Notes: generated by a model not told the origin, from the sequence alone. Positions 24,269 through 35,479 are shown, counted from the first letter of the stretch. The stretch is DNA of 64,000 nucleotides from Providencia sp. (GCF_003533305.1 NZ_DOEH01000010.1:226804-290803), one strand, 5' to 3'. Numbers and translations: made by a program.

Positions 24269-26431
24269 TTATATACTCTCTAATCTCGCATATGAAGCCA
24301 CCAGCCACTTAATACCTTGCCCTTGAAAAGCAATTTGTAGACGGCAATGCTCTCCACTACCTTCAAGGTTCACAATAGTGCCTTCACCAAATTTAGGGTG
24401 CATAACACGTTGACCTAATGCATACCCTGAATCATTTTGGCTTATTGCGGTGCCAAGACGCTGATGATTCACCGGACGCGAAACCGTTGCTCGTAAACGT
24501 ACCTCTTCGACACACTCAACAGGCAATTCACCAATAAAACGTGATGGACGGTGATAAACCTCTTTGCCATATAAACGACGGCTTTCTGCATAGGTAATGG
24601 TTAATTTTACCATAGCACGAGTAATACCCACGTAAGCTAAGCGGCGCTCTTCTTCAAGTCGTCCACTTTCATCCATCGACATTTGGCTTGGAAACATGCC
24701 CTCTTCCATGCCCACAATGAACACAACCGGAAACTCCAAACCTTTTGCTGAGTGCAACGTCATCAATTGTACTGCATCTTGGTTAACATCTGCTTGGCTT
24801 TCACCGGACTCTAAAGCTGCATGAGATAAAAAGGCCTGCAATGGCATTAAATCTAAATCTTCATCTTGATAGCTAAAGTCGCGAGTTGCGTTAACGAGTT
24901 CTTCCAAGTTTTCAATACGCGCCTGCGCTTTTTCACCTTTTTCTTGTTCGTACATCGCACGCAGACCTGAGTCGTTAATCACTCTATCGGCTTGCACATG
25001 CAACGGCATATCTTGAGTTTCCTTGGCTAATGCATCGATAAGCTCTAAAAAACGCTCAATGGCGGCGGCGGCACGCCCACCAAAGACTTGTTCCCGTAGT
25101 AAGTACTCACAACTTTCCCATAAAGTCAGTTGCTGGCTACGGGCGGTTTGGCGAACAGTGTCTAATGTACGATCGCCAATACCCCGGGTCGGAGTATTAA
25201 CCACTCGTTCAAAAGAGGCATCATCATTGCGATTTGCAATAAGCCGTAAATAAGAGAGCGCATCTTTAATTTCTTGTCGTTCAAAGAAACGTTGACCACC
25301 ATAAATACGATAAGGCATCGCACTTTGTATTAAGGCTTCTTCTAATACACGAGATTGAGCATTACTACGATACAACATGGCGCAATCTTTTAAGGCACCA
25401 CCATTTTCATGCCATTGTTTGATGCGACCCACGACATAGCGGGCTTCATCTAATTCATTAAATGCACAATAAAGAGAGATTGGCTCGCCATCACTGCCGT
25501 CGGTCCATAAGTTTTTACCCAAGCGGTCGCTGTTATTAGCAATCAACGCATTGGCAGCTTTGAGGATATTATTAGTTGAGCGATAATTTTGCTCAAGGCG
25601 AATAGTTTCAGCCCCCGGAAAATCATTTAAAAAGCGCTGAATATTTTCTACCTGAGCCCCGCGCCAACCATAAATTGACTGATCATCATCACCAACAATA
25701 ATCACTTTGCCGGTATCACCCGCAAGTACACGGATCCACGCATATTGAATACTGTTAGTATCTTGAAACTCATCCACTAAGATATTGGTAAAGCGTTCAC
25801 GATAATGCTGCAAAACATGAGGTTTATTTAGCCATAATTCGTGGGCTCGCAATAATAACTCTGCGAAATCCACCAGCCCAGCGCGGTCACAAGCTTCTTG
25901 ATAGGCTTGATAAACTTTCTGCCAAGTCGCCTCTATAGGATTACCGTAACTTTCAATATGTTGAGGACGTAATCCTTCATCTTTTTTACCGTTGATGTAC
26001 CACATACCTTGACGTGGCGGCCATTGTTTCTCATCGAGATTTAACGCTTTTAATAAACGGCGAATTAAACGGTATTGGTCATCACTGTCTAAAATTTGGA
26101 AATCTTGTGGCAGGCCGGCATCCATATAATGTTGACGCAATAAACGGTGCGCCAAGCCATGGAATGTACCAATCCACATACCGCCTTCACTGGTACCAAT
26201 CAATTGCGTTATACGATGGCGCATTTCTGCCGCCGCTTTATTGGTAAAGGTCACTGCCATAATGGAATATGGAGACGCATTCTCAACCGACATTAGCCAA
26301 GCAATTCGATGTACCAGCACGCGCGTTTTACCGCTACCCGCCCCTGCGAGTACCAGTAAATTGGTGCGCGGTGCGGCAACCGCTTCGCGCTGTTTGTCAT
26401 TAAGACCTTCGAGCAAATAAGAGACGTCCAT
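24269..26431 (-). CDS. uvrD: DNA helicase II UvrD
   Basis: SF1A 3'-5' helicase of nucleotide excision and mismatch repair. The 720-residue protein has Walker A AGAGSGKT (29-36), DEFQDTN (motif II), [13 protein letters not shown] (motif III), the EQNYRS motif and the C-terminal Tudor-like end (GQRVMHPKFGEGTIVNLEG, GQGIKWLVASYARLES). Length equals that of E. coli UvrD. The start at 26431 (MDVSYLL) matches the family; a codon at 26440 adds three residues. A LexA box and a terminator-like hairpin precede it. Confidence 0.98.
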   Translation of the reverse strand: MDVSYLLEGLNDKQREAVAAPRTNLLVLAGAGSGKTRVLVHRIAWLMSVENASPYSIMAVTFTNKAAAEMRHRITQLIGTSEGGMWIGTFHGLAHRLLRQHYMDAGLPQDFQILDSDDQYRLIRRLLKALNLDEKQWPPRQGMWYINGKKDEGLRPQHIESYGNPIEATWQKVYQAYQEACDRAGLVDFAELLLRAHELWLNKPHVLQHYRERFTNILVDEFQDTNSIQYAWIRVLAGDTGKVIIVGDDDQSIYGWRGAQVENIQRFLNDFPGAETIRLEQNYRSTNNILKAANALIANNSDRLGKNLWTDGSDGEPISLYCAFNELDEARYVVGRIKQWHENGGALKDCAMLYRSNAQSRVLEEALIQSAMPYRIYGGQRFFERQEIKDALSYLRLIANRNDDASFERVVNTPTRGIGDRTLDTVRQTARSQQLTLWESCEYLLREQVFGGRAAAAIERFLELIDALAKETQDMPLHVQADRVINDSGLRAMYEQEKGEKAQARIENLEELVNATRDFSYQDEDLDLMPLQAFLSHAALESGESQADVNQDAVQLMTLHSAKGLEFPVVFIVGMEEGMFPSQMSMDESGRLEEERRLAYVGITRAMVKLTITYAESRRLYGKEVYHRPSRFIGELPVECVEEVRLRATVSRPVNHQRLGTAISQNDSGYALGQRVMHPKFGEGTIVNLEGSGEHCRLQIAFQGQGIKWLVASYARLESI

Positions 26432-26464
26432 AGTTACCATCAGAGCTGAAATACAAGAAATAAA

Positions 26465-26487
26465 ACAGTGGCAATTACCACTGTGTT
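26465..26487 (-). promoter_or_regulatory. Hairpin between the uvrD promoter and uvrD (attenuator-like)
   Basis: On the minus strand ACAGTGG pairs with CCACTGT around a 6-nt loop, followed by TTTATTTC. It lies downstream of the LexA box and upstream of uvrD, so uvrD transcripts must read through it; it also ends xerC-yigB transcription. E. coli uvrD is known to be controlled by LexA and by attenuation, which this layout matches. Confidence 0.75.
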
Positions 26488-26496
26488 TTTATACAG
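26481..26496 (-). promoter_or_regulatory. LexA (SOS) box of uvrD
   Basis: CTGTGTTTTTATACAG matches the CTG-N10-CAG SOS box with an AT-rich centre. It lies just after a minus-strand TATAAT (26504-26509) with TTGGCT (26526-26531) 16 bp further up, so bound LexA would block initiation. Confidence 0.85.
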
Positions 26497-26504
26497 AGAA
26501 TTGA

Positions 26505-27221
26505 TTATACCAGTGACAAGAGAGAAGCCAACTGCGAAATTTCAATATGGGGTAATAAACGAACATCTTTCTCTTTCATCAGTGTTTTATTACCGGTATT
26601 AATCCAACAAGCCTGCATCCCACTTTTAATCGCGCCTTCAACATCCGTTATCAAGTTATCACCTACATGCAAAATAGCCTGCGGTTCGATATCGAGGCGT
26701 TGAGCTGCAAGTCGATACATATCACAAAAAGGTTTTGAACGGCCATCAGGACCCGCTTTTAGTACGAATTGGAAGTAATCGCCAAGTCCGCACGCTTCTG
26801 GCTGTGCATTACCGTTAGTTATTGCCACTAACGGCACTTTTTTTGCCAATAATGCCAAGGTTTCATGGGTAGATTCAGGGATCGTGATTTGGTTACGCCA
26901 GTAAGTGAAATGCGCCATGATGTCATCGGCACCTTTTAGCGCCTCATCTTTGTTATAACCATAATGGCAAAACATCATTTTGGCTGATAACCAACGCCAG
27001 CGAGTGATATCGTGACACACTTCAGGATCTTGCTCTGCAACAATATGACGAAATGTATACAAGTCGCTGTTATCAAAATGATTAAACCGAGCGTCGTATT
27101 CACGAACAAAACGTAATACTTCCTCTTCCGTTTTATCGATAACAGGATGGTTGTCGTAAAGCGTGTCATCCAAATCAAACGTAATCGCCTTAATTGGCGA
27201 CAGTGGTCGGTAAAAATGCAT
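26505..27221 (-). CDS. yigB: HAD phosphatase YigB
   Basis: HAD-like hydrolase of 238 residues; E. coli YigB dephosphorylates the riboflavin-pathway intermediate 5-amino-6-(5-phospho-D-ribitylamino)uracil and FMN. The nucleophile motif is FDLDDTLYDN (D16, D18), motif II is in AITNGN, and GDNLITDVEGAIKSGMQACWIN carries the late metal ligands. Its ATG overlaps the xerC stop by one base (TAATG). It is the last gene of the lptM-dapF-DUF484-xerC-yigB run. Confidence 0.95.
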   Translation of the reverse strand: MHFYRPLSPIKAITFDLDDTLYDNHPVIDKTEEEVLRFVREYDARFNHFDNSDLYTFRHIVAEQDPEVCHDITRWRWLSAKMMFCHYGYNKDEALKGADDIMAHFTYWRNQITIPESTHETLALLAKKVPLVAITNGNAQPEACGLGDYFQFVLKAGPDGRSKPFCDMYRLAAQRLDIEPQAILHVGDNLITDVEGAIKSGMQACWINTGNKTLMKEKDVRLLPHIEISQLASLLSLV

Positions 27222-28156
27222 TAAGATTTCTCCCTTTTTGCTCTTGGATGAGCCACATCATAAACGCTTGCTAGGTGCTGAAAATCAAGATGCGTATAGA
27301 TTTGCGTTGTTGAAAGGTTTGCATGGCCTAAAAGCTCTTGCACCCCACGCAAATTACCACTTGATTCAAGGATATGTGTCGCAAAAGAGTGGCGTAATTT
27401 ATGTGGGTTAATATGGCTGTTGATGCCTTGCTTGATCCCCCACTGCTCAAAACGTTTTTGTACATTTCGATTTGAAATTCGTTTACCACTTTGTGTTGAA
27501 ATAAAAACAGCCCCATCTTCAGGTTCATACAGCTCACGCATTTCTAGCCAACGCTTAAGCCAACTAACAGCTGTTTTTCCAACTGGAATTTTTCGCTCTT
27601 TACTGCCTTTTCCCATCACCCATATCTCACCTAAATCAAGGTCAAGGTGACGAACATCAAGGCCAACAAGTTCAGATAAACGTAAACCTGCGCCATACAT
27701 CACTTCCAACATCGTTCTATCACGCACAACTAGCGGATCGCCACTGTCTATATTAAGTAGTTGAGAAACCTCATCAACATCTAAGTTTTTAGGCAGTCGT
27801 TTTTTACCTTTCGGTGCTTGAATACTTTTAATTGGATTCGCGGGCAATTCACCTTGCTGCACCATCCAATCACAAAAACTTCTCAATGCAGATAAGCGTA
27901 AAGCCATACTCGCCGCTTGCAATCCCATTCGGCGGCTTTTTACCACGATATTACGCCCAATCGCCGTATCCAATTGCTGCCACTGGGTAATTTTTAATTC
28001 TGTCAGGATCTGCTCAACGACACTGAGCTGGCGACGATAATTAGTTATCGTCACGGGACTGAGTCTACGCTCAACTCGTAAATAACGAAGGAATGCGTCA
28101 ACATGAAGAGTCAGCCCTTCTGGCTGAGGAGCTAGAGGCGTTCTATCCATCGGCAT
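27221..28156 (-). CDS. xerC: Site-specific tyrosine recombinase XerC
   Basis: With XerD it resolves chromosome dimers at dif during division. The 311-residue protein has an N-terminal SAM-like domain and a C-terminal catalytic domain with R159 (GAGLRLSE), K183 (MGKGSKERK), H252 and R255 ([11 protein letters not shown]), H278 (LLGHANLS) and the nucleophile Y287 (TTQIYTHL). It is about 13 residues longer than E. coli XerC at the N-terminus; a start at 28150 is also possible. Its 5' end overlaps the DUF484 gene by about 25 nt. Confidence 0.97.
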   Translation of the reverse strand: MPMDRTPLAPQPEGLTLHVDAFLRYLRVERRLSPVTITNYRRQLSVVEQILTELKITQWQQLDTAIGRNIVVKSRRMGLQAASMALRLSALRSFCDWMVQQGELPANPIKSIQAPKGKKRLPKNLDVDEVSQLLNIDSGDPLVVRDRTMLEVMYGAGLRLSELVGLDVRHLDLDLGEIWVMGKGSKERKIPVGKTAVSWLKRWLEMRELYEPEDGAVFISTQSGKRISNRNVQKRFEQWGIKQGINSHINPHKLRHSFATHILESSGNLRGVQELLGHANLSTTQIYTHLDFQHLASVYDVAHPRAKREKS

Positions 28157-28836
28157 AATAACCTCGGTAGAATTTGGGCAACTTTTTCCAGCATGACGGT
28201 TCCCATACCATGCTGATAATGTTCACGATCACGGCTCGTAAAGATCACCATGCCAGATTCGCCATGATGACCAAATAAAGAAATGGCGACTGAGCCAATG
28301 TTGAGACCATCAGGGAGAAGTAATCGAAGTTCAGACCCATTTAAGCCACCAAGATAATTCATCCGATCGCCAAATCGTTGAATTCGGACGGGCTCAAAGG
28401 CGCGACGAGCAATCACTAATTGATGTGCATCTAAAGGAGCAGATAAACGCCAGCAGTCACTAAACAACCGAACAGATGCACCTGAAAGGCCTAATTTTTT
28501 TGCCCAGCGATTTAAAGATAATAACATCCCTTGCAGGCTATTAGCGGATGATAGCTCAATTACTAAAAACAACAGTTCATCAAAGAGTTGTACGTTCTCA
28601 TGAGCCTGCTCAACCATAAAGCGGATATCTTGTTCAAGTGCTTTGATTTTCAAACGCTGACGACTCATGACCAGCTCAGGAAGCGAAATCGCATCTTGTA
28701 CTACATGTGGAACCTTGATGTGCTCAACAATTTGAGCATTACGGATAAAAAAATACGGATTTTCCTTTAAATATTGCACCACATCATGCTCATCTAGTTG
28801 ATGAACACTCTCAGGTACTATCTCAGTCTTATCCAT
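28132..28836 (-). CDS. DUF484 family protein (GAF-like)
   Basis: A 234-residue protein found in many gammaproteobacteria between dapF and xerC. It starts with a conserved segment [26 protein letters not shown], given here as two parts: [12 protein letters not shown] and [10 protein letters not shown] helical linker and a GAF-like domain follow. The biochemical function is not established. GAGGG stands upstream of the ATG. The overlap with xerC implies cotranslation in the dapF operon. Confidence 0.9.
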   Translation of the reverse strand: MDKTEIVPESVHQLDEHDVVQYLKENPYFFIRNAQIVEHIKVPHVVQDAISLPELVMSRQRLKIKALEQDIRFMVEQAHENVQLFDELLFLVIELSSANSLQGMLLSLNRWAKKLGLSGASVRLFSDCWRLSAPLDAHQLVIARRAFEPVRIQRFGDRMNYLGGLNGSELRLLLPDGLNIGSVAISLFGHHGESGMVIFTSRDREHYQHGMGTVMLEKVAQILPRLLCRWIERL

Positions 28837-28861
28837 TATTACCCTCTTTATTTCACCAAGA

Positions 28862-29686
28862 TTAAATTTGGATCACTCCATCATAAACATGTGTTGCAGG
28901 CCCCGTCATATATAACGGAGTTCCTGGGCCATCCCAACTAATATTCAAGGAGCCACCGGGTAAATCGACGCGAACACGGCTTGATAACAGACCTTGGGTT
29001 ATTCCGACAGCAACAGCTGCACAGGCACCACTACCACAGGCTTGAGTTTCAGCAGCGCCACGTTCATAAACACGCAAGCGAATATGTTCAGCGCTAACAA
29101 TTTCCATAAAACCAATATTAGCACGCTCAGGAAACCGTTCATGACTTTCTAATGCAGGACCTAAAATATCAACTTCAGCAGTGTGAATACTTTCAACTTG
29201 TATGACGCAGTGAGGGTTACCCATCGAGACCACACCGCACAACACTGTACGTTCTTGGGCTCTAATAATATAGGTTTTTTCCGCTTTTACCGCGCGAAAT
29301 GGGACTTTCTGTGGTTCAAAATCAGGCTCTCCCATATTCACACAGACATCATCATTTTCATTAACCGTTAACGTCATTCGGCCTGATTGAGTACTGACTT
29401 TAATTTTTTGCTTATTAGTCAGTCCCTTTAGGCGAACAAAACGCGCAAAACAGCGAGCCCCATTTCCACATTGAGAGACTTCACTCCCATCGGAATTAAA
29501 AATACGATAATGAAAATCTAAGTCTGGATCATAAGGGGCTTCCACCAACAGGAGTTGATCGAATCCGATCCCGGTATGTCTATTTGCAAGACGGCAGATA
29601 AGCTCAGGAGAAAAGTATACGTTTTGAGTAACGCCATCCACCACCATGAAGTCATTACCTAGACCATGCATTTTAGAAAACTGCAT
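28862..29686 (-). CDS. dapF: Diaminopimelate epimerase
   Basis: PLP-independent epimerase that converts LL- to meso-diaminopimelate for lysine and peptidoglycan. The 274-residue protein has the two catalytic cysteines C73 (SQCGNGARC) and C217 (TQACGSGAC) and the pseudo-symmetric two-domain fold. The start at 29686 gives the family N-terminus [13 protein letters not shown], with GGA upstream; a codon at 29698 would add four residues. lptM is 21 nt upstream. Confidence 0.97.
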   Translation of the reverse strand: MQFSKMHGLGNDFMVVDGVTQNVYFSPELICRLANRHTGIGFDQLLLVEAPYDPDLDFHYRIFNSDGSEVSQCGNGARCFARFVRLKGLTNKQKIKVSTQSGRMTLTVNENDDVCVNMGEPDFEPQKVPFRAVKAEKTYIIRAQERTVLCGVVSMGNPHCVIQVESIHTAEVDILGPALESHERFPERANIGFMEIVSAEHIRLRVYERGAAETQACGSGACAAVAVGITQGLLSSRVRVDLPGGSLNISWDGPGTPLYMTGPATHVYDGVIQI

Positions 29687-29707
29687 TTCGCGTTCCATAA
29701 TCGTAAC

Positions 29708-29893
29708 TTATGGTTTAGTTGCAGCTTGAGCAGGCTCATCAATTGAGCTGCTTTTGGCTTTAGGTTGTACGTCTGGGGTCTGCGCAGGAGCAGCTTGTTC
29801 TTCCGGAGGAAAATAAAGAGGCCCTTTTAGGCCACAACCAGAAAGCGTGAACAAAATAATAAACGCACCGAGCCCAAATAAACTTTTTTTCAT
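29708..29893 (-). CDS. lptM: LPS-assembly lipoprotein LptM (YifL)
   Basis: Small lipoprotein of 61 residues. The signal peptide ends in the lipobox LSGC with acylated C20, followed by the family segment GLKGPLYFPPE and a Pro/Ala-rich tail. LptM binds the LptDE translocon and favours correct disulfide formation in LptD. First gene of the run toward yigB; divergent from cyaY as in E. coli. Confidence 0.93.
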   Translation of the reverse strand: MKKSLFGLGAFIILFTLSGCGLKGPLYFPPEEQAAPAQTPDVQPKAKSSSIDEPAQAATKP

Positions 29894-30283
29894 TATATTT
29901 CGCCTGTCATACTGACTTTTAATAACTCATATTTTTACACATTAGCAGGTGTGACGGTTCAAATCACGCCCGTTTATCAAACATATCCAAATTATATACG
30001 CATCACACACTAAATTGCATAAAAGTCATCAATAAGCGGCCCTAGAAATCAGAGTAAAGACGCCATTTAAGTCATTTATTCCTATCAATATACATATTGC
30101 TTAAAGTATGATCCATTTTATACGTTAACTCATTCAAGTTAGAAGTATTTTTCGCTTCATTAGGCTAAATTTAATCTGACAATAGTGATTAATTACTCTA
30201 AATTAACCCCATGGCGTATTCGACTCTATAATTTCTAATACTAGAGTTTTAACCAAAATTGGCGAGCAAATAGGAATTTAACC
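29894..30283. other. lptM-cyaY divergent intergenic region
   Basis: No gene seen. The 390 nt must carry the promoters of both divergent genes. It is AT-rich, and I cannot place a convincing -35/-10 pair or a regulator site for either. Confidence 0.5.
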
Positions 30284-30601
30284 GTGAATGACAGTGAATT
30301 TCATCAACGAGCAGAACAACTGCTGAGCACTATAGAAGAACACTTAGATAATTATGATGGCGACGCTGATATTGACTGCGAGCTTAATGGTGGAGTGATG
30401 ACCTTGAGTTTTGAAGATGGCACTAAAATCATCATCAACAAACAAGAAGCTTTTCATCAAATTTGGCTTGCGACGAAACAAGGCGGTTATCATTATAGTT
30501 ATCAAGATGGGGAATGGCTTTGTGACCGTTCAGGCAAGAAATTTACCGAGATGCTAGCCGATGCGATTGCATTTCAAAGTAAAGAACCGTTTTCGTTCTA
30601 G
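30284..30601 (+). CDS. cyaY: Frataxin-like iron-sulfur assembly protein CyaY
   Basis: Bacterial frataxin of 105 residues, an iron-binding modulator of IscS. The first helix carries the acidic ridge ([16 protein letters not shown]), followed by the beta-sheet with [19 protein letters not shown] and GGYHYSY. The start is GTG at 30284 with AGGA 8 nt upstream. It converges with cyaA, as in E. coli. Confidence 0.96.
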   Translation: MNDSEFHQRAEQLLSTIEEHLDNYDGDADIDCELNGGVMTLSFEDGTKIIINKQEAFHQIWLATKQGGYHYSYQDGEWLCDRSGKKFTEMLADAIAFQSKEPFSF

Positions 30602-30607
30602 CAAACA

Positions 30608-30647
30608 AGACAGCGGTTATTAGCCTTCATCGCTGTCTCTCTTTTTT
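30608..30647 (+). terminator. Intrinsic terminator of cyaY
   Basis: AGACAGCG (30608-30615) pairs with CGCTGTCT (30631-30638), followed by CTCTTTTTT. It lies in the 49-nt gap between the convergent cyaY and cyaA. Confidence 0.85.
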
Positions 30648-30650
30648 AAA

Positions 30651-33221
30651 TTAATAATAATTAGCTTGAGGATGTCTGGGTTGGTCTACATAAGGCTCAC
30701 GGTTTAACACATCATCTTCAGCCGAAAATGGCCAAGTTACCCCAGTAAAAGCAACAACTTGATTTTTACCATCCTGCTGCACAATTTGGTAAAACTGAGG
30801 CAAGTTAAAATTAATAAAGTTTGCACCGTAAGTAAAGCGGTCATGGGATGAGGAATAGAACTTACTGACATCACGAACTAAATCTTCTTTAGACCCTTCA
30901 CAATGTGAATAGATCTCAACGCGATTGGCTTCATCTAATACATAGATATTAAAACCACTGTTATCTGCGGTATTTTCAAAGAAAAACTGCACAATTCCTT
31001 CGCTCGCATAACCATCGACTACCGCAGGTAAATGATTTTCACTTTTGGCTTTAAGCTTCACAGGCCAACCATGCAGCTTGTTATGGGAAATCGCGCCATA
31101 AAACTCAACCGCATTTTCTAGTTTCTGAACGGATACATTGAGGCGCTCAAAAAATAATCCCCACGTTTGACCTGCAATACGTAAAGCTTTAAAACGGCCG
31201 GGATCATGACTATTACTCGATAAACGTAGCTCAACACACTCTGAGATAAGCTGTTGAACCCGTGTACGGATCAATCCGCGTAAGTGTTCACTATAACAAA
31301 AAACCTCAACCGCTTCAGGAGGCGACGCATCTTGGTGCATCTTACCTAGAATAGTTTTTAATGCCTCTAACATACACTGCTCGCCACTAAAATGCAGTGT
31401 TCTTACCTCATTCCACGAGTTGCGATAAAGTAAGTCGATACTACCAATAAGGCACTGTTGAGATTCACCAAAACTAAAAATATCTAACTTTCTAAAGTCA
31501 ACATGAACCACTTGTTCTGAATATACTTGAGTGGGATCTTTTTCTAAGTTAACAATAATCGCTAAATGGCGAATTTCACATGGGCTATACAATGCTTTAG
31601 GCGTCGGAGCTGGCAGCCTGATAGGAAAGTGGCTAGAAACATCATGCATAAGCTCAAGCAATTTAAGCTCATCACACTGAGATTGCCCATTATGCATATA
31701 AACATGAGTTGTTTCGGTTAGTAAGCCATTAAAATATGCCCATGCCACTAATTTATTCAAATAGCGGTTATATTCAAGCGGTTGATGACCAATAATAGTG
31801 TCAATATTTGGCGCTTGATTATAAAGGTACCAACCACTGCGATTCGCACGGCCTGCTGGCACATAAATAAATGTCAGATGACTTTCACTCAGATCAGGCG
31901 AAATTTGTGGATTCACCAAAGTGACTTTACCCGGCAAAGCTTCAAAGGCAGCATATAACTTACGAGTTAATACGCCAATATCTTGAGGGCTCGCACTAAC
32001 ACTTAAATTATTACGACGAGCAAAGCGAATTAAATTTCGGTAACTCTGCATCATCGTATCAAGTAATTCATTGTGGGCTTCGCGAACTCGCTCAATTTTC
32101 CATTGATTTCGCTCATCGAGTACCGCCAAACGTTCTGCTCCCCAGCCCCATGAACCCACGAGTTGAGAAAGTACATCACGGCGCCAACCAGAACATTGGT
32201 TGTCATCATCTTCAGAGAGTTTTTCACAGACTTTCAGGTAAAAACAGCGGCGTATCAAGTCAAGGCGGGTAAGATCATTGATTTCAGTGAGGTAACGAGT
32301 CACACGTTCAAGCATTAAACAGTAAGAATCTAATCCGTAACAGACAATTTCGCCAGCATGGAGATGACGTTTAAATTCCATCGCTAATAATTTACCGTGC
32401 GGATAATCCCACGAATAAGACTCAAGTAAGATACTTTTCAAAACGGCTTTATAGGGTGAATCAACGCTTTTATACAGTTGCCACAAACTTGCACCAAAAT
32501 ATTCGGCCGCAGACAACTCACCCAAACCACCTAAATCTAACCACTCATTTGGTGTTAATACACCTTGAGCGTAAAGCCCCATCACGTATTCATCGTAATG
32601 TGGCTCTTCTTCAACAGGCACCATGGTCCATAATAGTCTTTTACCAGCCATACGCACGGCAGTACGGTAAAATTCATCTAACAAGAGAATATGCTGTGTT
32701 GAACCGCAATTTTCACCACCAATATGCCCACTAGCATTATGGCGAAATCGATTTTCATCGATTAAAAAGACGGTAACATCGATGCCTAAAGAAGCTGCCC
32801 ATTGTTCTATCAGCACACATTTCTTTTGCAGAAAACGTTTTTCTTCGTTATCTAACCATGATGGATGGCAAACCCAAACGTCAATATCCGAACACTGGCT
32901 CTGGCCAATAGAAGATGTACTGCCCATAGAATAGATACCAGTAATCGGCAACTCACCATTAGCAGGTGCTTCTAGCGGGAGGAATCTTTCAAACTGTTCT
33001 AACCATTTGTTTTGTTCTACATCAGGTGAAAAAAAACATACCCCGTGGGGAACATTACCTTCAATAAAACCAGGCATCATTGGGTGATGATAATGAAATA
33101 AAATCGGCAGCAGGCTATATACCTTCGAGAAGGCTTCATTCATAGACGACGTTGCACGCTCCAACCTCAGTTGGTTTATTGCATCGAGTCTTTGCTTTAA
33201 GGTTTCAATATAGAGATACAA
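30651..33221 (-). CDS. cyaA: Class I adenylate cyclase
   Basis: Makes cAMP from ATP under control of the glucose PTS. The 856-residue protein has the N-terminal nucleotidyltransferase motif [20 protein letters not shown] with DxD, and the C-terminal regulatory half. I place the start at TTG 33221: the codons TTG TAT CTC TAT ATT GAA give [18 protein letters not shown] right after the initiator, exactly where E. coli cyaA uses its inefficient TTG. The frame is open for 48 more codons upstream, but that stretch contains the CRP site and is not conserved protein. AGG stands 9 nt before the TTG. Confidence 0.96.
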   Translation of the reverse strand: MYLYIETLKQRLDAINQLRLERATSSMNEAFSKVYSLLPILFHYHHPMMPGFIEGNVPHGVCFFSPDVEQNKWLEQFERFLPLEAPANGELPITGIYSMGSTSSIGQSQCSDIDVWVCHPSWLDNEEKRFLQKKCVLIEQWAASLGIDVTVFLIDENRFRHNASGHIGGENCGSTQHILLLDEFYRTAVRMAGKRLLWTMVPVEEEPHYDEYVMGLYAQGVLTPNEWLDLGGLGELSAAEYFGASLWQLYKSVDSPYKAVLKSILLESYSWDYPHGKLLAMEFKRHLHAGEIVCYGLDSYCLMLERVTRYLTEINDLTRLDLIRRCFYLKVCEKLSEDDDNQCSGWRRDVLSQLVGSWGWGAERLAVLDERNQWKIERVREAHNELLDTMMQSYRNLIRFARRNNLSVSASPQDIGVLTRKLYAAFEALPGKVTLVNPQISPDLSESHLTFIYVPAGRANRSGWYLYNQAPNIDTIIGHQPLEYNRYLNKLVAWAYFNGLLTETTHVYMHNGQSQCDELKLLELMHDVSSHFPIRLPAPTPKALYSPCEIRHLAIIVNLEKDPTQVYSEQVVHVDFRKLDIFSFGESQQCLIGSIDLLYRNSWNEVRTLHFSGEQCMLEALKTILGKMHQDASPPEAVEVFCYSEHLRGLIRTRVQQLISECVELRLSSNSHDPGRFKALRIAGQTWGLFFERLNVSVQKLENAVEFYGAISHNKLHGWPVKLKAKSENHLPAVVDGYASEGIVQFFFENTADNSGFNIYVLDEANRVEIYSHCEGSKEDLVRDVSKFYSSSHDRFTYGANFINFNLPQFYQIVQQDGKNQVVAFTGVTWPFSAEDDVLNREPYVDQPRHPQANYY

Positions 33222-33317
33222 ATGATTGCGCCTGGCTGAATGAGATAACAAATCTGGGATTTCCCAGCACCCAACAGATAGAGATAAATTTAAAGTAATT
33301 TTCAAATGGATTGTCGG

Positions 33318-33339
33318 AAACGTGATCAATTTAACACCT
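33318..33339 (-). promoter_or_regulatory. CRP-cAMP site of cyaA
   Basis: On the minus strand TGTTA-N6-TCACG with flanking A/T matches the CRP consensus TGTGA-N6-TCACA at most positions. From memory it is nearly identical to the site in the E. coli cyaA P2 promoter, where CRP-cAMP represses cyclase synthesis. Confidence 0.8.
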
Positions 33340-33779
33340 TGCATCAAAAGGGTAAAGTAGATCACATAATTTTATTCGTTTATTTTTGATACAAAATGCT
33401 TTTCAACATATTGTATAAAAAGACTTTTTATTTTTTAACACCCCAAAATATCCCTTGTTTTTCAATGGAATAATATCATTGAACTCTATTGTTGAATAAA
33501 ACAACAATACAAAAAAACATATGAACAATACGCATGGCGCCTATGCTTGAACGCTTCAACATAAATTAATGCAAAATAGGGCTTTCTTCACGAAAAAAAA
33601 GCACAATTAGCTAAAAAAAATAATAATTAAATACTTTTTATTATCCTCAGGAGTAAAACCATGCCTCTCAATATTAATTGCTATTTTGCACCCAACTGGA
33701 AAAAGTATCGCTAACATGTTAAAACTAATGCCAAATGTATGGTTAATCTGCGGCAATATTCGTCTGAGAAAACAGTAAA
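33340..33779. other. cyaA-hemC divergent promoter region
   Basis: No gene seen. It holds promoters for cyaA (minus) and hemCDXY (plus). A second TCACA half-site at 33362-33366 has no good partner. The rest is AT-rich, with A-runs at 33593-33628. Confidence 0.5.
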
Positions 33780-34724
33780 ATGACATCAATAAATATCGTG
33801 CGTATTGCGACACGTAAAAGCCCTCTAGCCCTGTGGCAGGCGCATTTTGTGAAACAAAAATTAGAACAACTTTATCCTGATTTACAGGTTGAACTGGTTC
33901 CAATGGTGACAAAAGGTGACATTATTCTTGATACCCCATTAGCCAAAGTTGGTGGTAAAGGGTTATTCGTTAAAGAATTAGAGCTCGCTTTATTAGAAGG
34001 ACGCGCTGATATTGCCGTTCATTCTATGAAGGATGTACCTGTTGAGTTTCCTGAAGGCTTAGGGTTAGTCACCATTTGTGAACGTGAAGACCCTCGTGAT
34101 GCATTTGTCTCCAATCATTACGCCAATATTGATGCCTTACCTATCGGTAGTATTGTGGGTACATCAAGTTTACGTCGCCAATGCCAATTAAGAGAGCAAC
34201 GCCCAGACCTCATTATTCGCGATCTACGCGGAAATGTAGGCACTCGCTTATCTAAACTAGATAATGGTGAGTACGATGCAATTATTTTAGCTGTAGCAGG
34301 CCTCAAGCGCTTAGGCCTTGGCGATCGGGTACGTGCTGCGATGGAACCAGAGCAATCATTACCCGCTGTAGGACAAGGTGCTGTCGGTATCGAATGTCGC
34401 TTAAATGATACAAATACCCGAGCACTTTTGGCTAAGCTTAATGATGATACAACGTCAATATGTGTCCTCGCAGAGCGCGCAATGAATATGCGATTAGAAG
34501 GCGGATGCCAAGTTCCTATCGGTAGCTATGCCATTTGGCAAGATGATAAAATTTGGCTTCGAGCCCTTGTAGGTGCTCCCGATGGCAGTATTATTATTCG
34601 AGGCGAATGTGTTTCGACGCCAGAACAAGCAAATCAAGCAGGTATTGCGCTCGCGGAAGATCTTCTTGCTCGTGGCGCGAGAGAAATTCTTGCAGAAGTC
34701 TATAAAGGAAACCCGCCCGCATGA
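33780..34724 (+). CDS. hemC: Porphobilinogen deaminase (hydroxymethylbilane synthase)
   Basis: Condenses four porphobilinogens into hydroxymethylbilane. The 314-residue protein has D85 (HSMKDVP), the Arg-rich substrate pocket ([17 protein letters not shown]) and C243 ([10 protein letters not shown]), which carries the dipyrromethane cofactor. First gene of hemCDXY; hemD overlaps its end by 4 nt (ATGA). Confidence 0.98.
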   Translation: MTSINIVRIATRKSPLALWQAHFVKQKLEQLYPDLQVELVPMVTKGDIILDTPLAKVGGKGLFVKELELALLEGRADIAVHSMKDVPVEFPEGLGLVTICEREDPRDAFVSNHYANIDALPIGSIVGTSSLRRQCQLREQRPDLIIRDLRGNVGTRLSKLDNGEYDAIILAVAGLKRLGLGDRVRAAMEPEQSLPAVGQGAVGIECRLNDTNTRALLAKLNDDTTSICVLAERAMNMRLEGGCQVPIGSYAIWQDDKIWLRALVGAPDGSIIIRGECVSTPEQANQAGIALAEDLLARGAREILAEVYKGNPPA

Positions 34725-35476
34725 GAGTCCTTGTCACTCGCCCTGAACCAACAGGCTCAGAGCTGATAGCGGCAATAAACTCAACTGGCAGCCAGGCATA
34801 TGCCTCCGCCCTTATCAGTATTGGTGCGGGCGCAGAACTAGATAAGCTCACCGGCTATCTCGACCATTTAAATAATAATGATTTAGTATTTCTTTTGTCC
34901 AAAAATGCAGTCTGGTATGCAAATTTAACCCTTGAACAAGCAGGACGAAGCTGGTCAGATAAGTTATCCTACTATGGTATCGGCCGCTCAACAGGACAGT
35001 ATTTCCAACAAATAACAGGCCTTCCTGTTCAATGGGCCGAGCACGGGGAAACCAGTGAAATACTACTGACACTCCCTGAGCTCCAGTTTTTAGAGGGTAA
35101 GAGCACACTTTTATTGCGTGGTAATGGCGGCAGAGAACTCCTTGCATCGACATTAAAATCGAGAGGAGCACAGGTCGAATACTGTGAATGTTACGCAAGA
35201 CACCCTGTTCCTTATAATAGAACAGCGTTTAACCAGAAATGGTTAGAGACCAATATTACTGACATTGTCATTACCAGTGGTCAAATGTTAGCTTTATTAA
35301 ATGAATTAATCGCTGAAGACATCAAGCCATGGTGGTTTACTCGCCGCCTAATTGTCGTCAGTGAACGGATTGCAGATCAAGCTCGCCAAAGCGGCTGGCA
35401 GAAGGTCTGTGTAGCTAATAGCGCAGATAATAATGCTTTATTAAAAGCACTATATTCAACCGATATGGGATGTTAA
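34721..35476 (+). CDS. hemD: Uroporphyrinogen-III synthase
   Basis: Cyclises hydroxymethylbilane with inversion of ring D. The 251-residue protein begins [15 protein letters not shown], typical of the family, and has the two-lobed architecture; [12 protein letters not shown] matches the conserved late motif. Sequence conservation is low in this family, so its position between hemC and hemX strongly supports the call. Overlaps hemC by 4 nt. Confidence 0.95.
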   Translation: MRVLVTRPEPTGSELIAAINSTGSQAYASALISIGAGAELDKLTGYLDHLNNNDLVFLLSKNAVWYANLTLEQAGRSWSDKLSYYGIGRSTGQYFQQITGLPVQWAEHGETSEILLTLPELQFLEGKSTLLLRGNGGRELLASTLKSRGAQVEYCECYARHPVPYNRTAFNQKWLETNITDIVITSGQMLALLNELIAEDIKPWWFTRRLIVVSERIADQARQSGWQKVCVANSADNNALLKALYSTDMGC

Positions 35477-35479
35477 TTT

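Noticed and set aside
33340..33380. Second CRP site in the cyaA-hemC region
   Set aside because: Only one half-site (TCACA at 33362-33366) is good; the partner half does not match.
33607..33912. Minus-strand frame of 101 codons before hemC
   Set aside because: Overlaps the start of hemC and the promoter region, with no ribosome site and no recognised protein.
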